Assembly: GCA_965372355.1 (NCBI GenBank)
Contig: CBDVBZ010000146.1
Location: 1 to 8,122 of the forward strand
DNA: 8,122 bases
DNA from: CBDVBZ01 sp965372355
GTDB lineage: Bacteria > Krumholzibacteriota > Krumholzibacteriia > WVZY01
Direction of reading: 5' to 3'
The stretch's first letter is position 1. Each line of letters starts with the position of its first letter. The notes under the pieces are model-generated. The model ran no database searches. It was not told where the DNA came from and saw only the letters and a program-made list of their open reading frames with translations. Shown here one piece after another: positions 5,890-8,122 of this stretch. The position numbers and the translations under genes are program-made.

Positions 5890-6816
5890 ATGGAAAGGCT
5901 GAACTATCATCATCTCTTCTACTTCTGGATGGTGGCAAAAGAGGGAACAATCGCGGCCGCCTGCAGAGAGCTCCATCTAGCACAACCCACGATTTCTGCT
6001 CAGTTAGGGGCGCTCGAAGACGCGATCGGCCAAAAGCTGTTTGCGCGCGCGGGGCGCCATCTCGTTCTCACGGATACGGGCCGGACCGTCTATCGATACG
6101 CTGACGGCATATTTGCCCTCGGTCAGGAACTGATAAGCGCGTTAGAGTCCGGGCAGAGCGTGAGTCGTGAGCACATTAACGTCGGCATAGCAGATGTCCT
6201 ACCGAAGTTGGTGGTGTACCGGCTGCTCGAACCGGTCTCTGCCCTCGATGATCCTGTGCGGTTGGTCTGTCATGAGGCCCCGGCAGCGGAGTTGCTTGGT
6301 AGATTGGCGACCCGTGAATTGGACCTGGTCTTGTCCGACACCCCAATTGGGCCGGAGGTCAGTGTGCGCGCTTTCAATCACCCGCTGGGAAAATGCGGTG
6401 TTTCGATCATGGGCACGAAGGATCTGGCCACACCCCATCGTCGGCGCGGATTTCCCGGCTCGCTCGACGGTGCGCCCTTCCTGCTGCCCACGAGGAACGC
6501 GACGCTGCGATTGGCGCTCGAGCGGTGGTTCGATTCGGAGAAGATCCATCCATTGGTTGTAGCGGAGATCGAAGACAGCGCCCTGCTCAAGGTGTTCGGC
6601 CAAGCAGGCGCGGGACTGTTCGCTGTACCTGACATTGTCGAGCAAGAGGTTTTGCGTCAGTACGGCGTGCGGGTGGTGGGCCACGTACCGTCCATCGAAG
6701 AACGGTTTTTCGGGATTTCCCTCGAAAGGAATCCGAAACACCCGGCGGTGGCCGCCGTTACTAACGCGACCCGTCAGTCCTTGAGGCGAGGAACAACGAA
6801 CACGGAGGCTCGATGA
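5890..6816 (+). CDS. nhaR: LysR-family transcriptional regulator, NhaR type
   Basis: With the ATG at 5890 the protein has 308 residues, close to E. coli NhaR (about 300). The N-terminal winged helix-turn-helix (about residues 4-62) reads 'LNYHHLFYFWMVAKEGT' then 'AQPTISAQLGALE', followed by 'VYRYADGIFALGQE'. This matches what I recall of the NhaR subfamily closely. The effector-binding domain spans about 95-295, including 'ISLERNPKHPAVAAV' near its end. E. coli NhaR responds to sodium and activates the nhaA antiporter gene; here the gene is joined to a different cation:proton antiporter, presumably its target. I prefer 5890 to the ATG at 5875, which adds five residues, because 5875 lies inside the promoter and operator and neither start has a Shine-Dalgarno. 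The stop overlaps the next gene's start. The symbol reflects subfamily, not proven orthology. Confidence 0.88.
   Translation: MERLNYHHLFYFWMVAKEGTIAAACRELHLAQPTISAQLGALEDAIGQKLFARAGRHLVLTDTGRTVYRYADGIFALGQELISALESGQSVSREHINVGIADVLPKLVVYRLLEPVSALDDPVRLVCHEAPAAELLGRLATRELDLVLSDTPIGPEVSVRAFNHPLGKCGVSIMGTKDLATPHRRRGFPGSLDGAPFLLPTRNATLRLALERWFDSEKIHPLVVAEIEDSALLKVFGQAGAGLFAVPDIVEQEVLRQYGVRVVGHVPSIEERFFGISLERNPKHPAVAAVTNATRQSLRRGTTNTEAR
6804..6808 (+). promoter_or_regulatory. Ribosome binding site of the antiporter gene, inside the regulator gene
   Basis: GGAGG lies four bases before the ATG at 6813, within the last codons of the regulator gene. With the overlapping ATGA it supports translational coupling of the two genes. 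Confidence 0.65.
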
Positions 6817-8122
6817 ACGTTTGGACCGCATTGCTCGATGTCTTGATCATACTGGCGACTGCCATGGTGCTGGGCGGCGTGTTCGAGCGTCTCAAGCAGA
6901 ATGCAATACTCGGCTATCTGCTCGCAGGTACGCTGCTCGGCCCCCACGCGCTCGACCTGATCCCGAATCACGAGGCCGTAAAAGCGCTCACGGAGCTGGG
7001 TGTCGCTCTCCTGCTCTTCGTGATTGGATTGGAATTCTCATGGCGACGCCTGAGAAGCCTCGGTGCGATCGCCTTGGGTGGGGGCACGCTTCAAGTTCTG
7101 GTGACAACGCTTCTGGCGACCTTCGCCGCGGTGATGATCGGCTTGGACGCGAGGTCGGCTTTCGTCGTTGGTAGCATCATTGCATTGAGCAGCACCGCCG
7201 TTGTGATGCGACTACTCGCTGACCGCGCGGCAATCGACAGCGTCTACGGTCGGAATACACTGGGTATCTTGCTGTTACAAGATATCGCAGTCGTCCCGCT
7301 CGTCCTGGCGGTGTCCGTCCTTGGGGGAGATGGTGCTGTTTCCCAGATCCATTGGGCCGTGGCTCGAGCACTCGGTGCTGCACTGGTTCTCTCAGGAGCT
7401 TTGTATCTGCTGCTAAACCACATCGTGCCCAAACTACTGTGGTCGAAGGAGGCGACGAGAAACCGCGACCTGCCAGTATTGCTCACAATGGTCACTGCCA
7501 TAGGAAGCGCGTGGGCGGCGCACGCGCTGGGACTTTCCCCGGTGCTGGGCGCGTTCGTGGCCGGCGTCATCCTCGCCGAATCGCCGTTCGCCACACAAAT
7601 ACGATCCGACATTACTCCCTTAAAGACTCTCTTTGTGACCCTGTTCTTCAGCTCGATAGGCGTTCTGATCAACCCCGCATGGGTACTGGCGCATTGGGTC
7701 GCGGTGATGGCCATCGTGGTAGCCATCATTTGCGGTAAAATCATTGTGGCGTCCGCAGCAGCTCGCCTGTTTCGCACATCACCTGGACGTTCCATCGCCA
7801 CGGGCTTCTGTCTCGCACAGGTTGGCGAATTTTCATTTATGATCGCCGACGTCGCGCGGAGTGGCGGTGTGATCAGCAGCGAGCTGTTCGAACTGATGAC
7901 TACCGTGGCTGTCACGACTCTCATGGTCACGCCGTATCTGGTCGCGGCTGCTCCTCGAGTCGCCCGACTTGTGGACAGCTTCAGCTTTAAGGGTGCCCGA
8001 GAACGTATTGGTGAAAAGCAAGGGTCCGGTCATGGTGAGCTCCCATCCCGGGACCACATCGTGATCGCCGGCTTCGGCCCTGCGGGCAGACAGGTCGCAG
8101 AGGAGTTGTTGAAAGAAGACCA
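6813..8122 (+). CDS. CPA2-family cation:proton antiporter, KefB/KefC-like (3' end outside window)
   Basis: 436 residues are visible. Residues 1-385 are strongly hydrophobic with about 12-13 membrane segments, as in the CPA2 Na+/H+ exchanger domain. Family motifs are present: 'LLLFVIGLEFSW' (67-78), 'ALSSTAVVMRLL' (124-135), 'LLLQDIAVVPL' with the Gln156-Asp157 pair (153-163), and 'LAQVGEFSFM' (334-343). A Gln-Asp pair is typical of the Kef/YbaL potassium-type branch rather than the Asn-Asp sodium type. A hydrophilic linker (about 385-410) leads into an RCK/TrkA-N Rossmann domain beginning 'DHIVIAGFGPAGRQ', which binds nucleotide and gates transport. The window ends inside this domain; relatives run to 550-650 residues. 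The protein sits in the inner membrane and likely exchanges K+ or Na+ for protons. The start overlaps the regulator's stop (ATGA), so it is the second gene of one operon, probably controlled by that regulator and its operator. Confidence 0.92.
   Translation, partial: MNVWTALLDVLIILATAMVLGGVFERLKQNAILGYLLAGTLLGPHALDLIPNHEAVKALTELGVALLLFVIGLEFSWRRLRSLGAIALGGGTLQVLVTTLLATFAAVMIGLDARSAFVVGSIIALSSTAVVMRLLADRAAIDSVYGRNTLGILLLQDIAVVPLVLAVSVLGGDGAVSQIHWAVARALGAALVLSGALYLLLNHIVPKLLWSKEATRNRDLPVLLTMVTAIGSAWAAHALGLSPVLGAFVAGVILAESPFATQIRSDITPLKTLFVTLFFSSIGVLINPAWVLAHWVAVMAIVVAIICGKIIVASAAARLFRTSPGRSIATGFCLAQVGEFSFMIADVARSGGVISSELFELMTTVAVTTLMVTPYLVAAAPRVARLVDSFSFKGARERIGEKQGSGHGELPSRDHIVIAGFGPAGRQVAEELLKED

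Noticed and set aside
6199..6831. Minus-strand frame of 210 residues opposite the LysR gene
   Set aside because: It is a shadow of the regulator coding sequence; no family resemblance was seen, while the plus-strand protein has a full LysR architecture.

Overview
The window is bacterial DNA of moderately high GC with five genes and two regulatory intergenic stretches. The best guess for the source is a Planctomycetota-type organism, possibly an environmental metagenome contig. This rests on the large secreted protein of alternating LamG and HYR-like domains, which carries a 'PPVALCQDVTV ... DNGSFDPDGD' phrase that I associate with planctomycete surface proteins. It is an inference from recalled family style, not from a search.

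Layout. Positions 1-3772 (minus strand) hold the first 1257 codons of a very large exported protein. It has a signal peptide, then about 350 residues of beta-propeller-like sequence, then LamG/HYR-like units repeating every 291-292 residues. The gene runs off the left edge just as a fourth LamG domain begins. The middle of the array contains a tandem duplication with an 876-bp period that I read as perfectly identical over about 896 bp. Positions 3773-4238 hold no gene I can support, only small repeats and an inverted repeat. Positions 4239-5324 (plus) encode a single-gene FabH-like ketosynthase (KAS III) with an intact Cys-His-Asn triad. Facing it on the minus strand (5466-5711) is a very short DksA/TraR-type C4 zinc-finger protein.

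The right end is a functional module. A LysR-family regulator of the NhaR type (plus, from 5890) is followed by a CPA2-family (KefB/KefC-like) cation:proton antiporter (from 6813). The antiporter start overlaps the regulator stop in an ATGA arrangement, so the two are almost certainly co-transcribed and translationally coupled. The antiporter gene is cut by the right edge just after its cytoplasmic RCK/TrkA-N domain begins.

The short AT-rich gap before the regulator holds a near-consensus sigma-70 promoter. A LysR T-N11-A palindrome lies across the promoter spacer and -10. The promoter geometry predicts a transcript starting at or next to the ATG at 5890. That implies a leaderless mRNA and rules out the upstream ATG at 5875 for this transcript. 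I found no convincing new multi-gene defence or mobile system. The items most worth a second look are the identical repeat pair, the leaderless autoregulated NhaR-antiporter operon, and the stand-alone ketosynthase.
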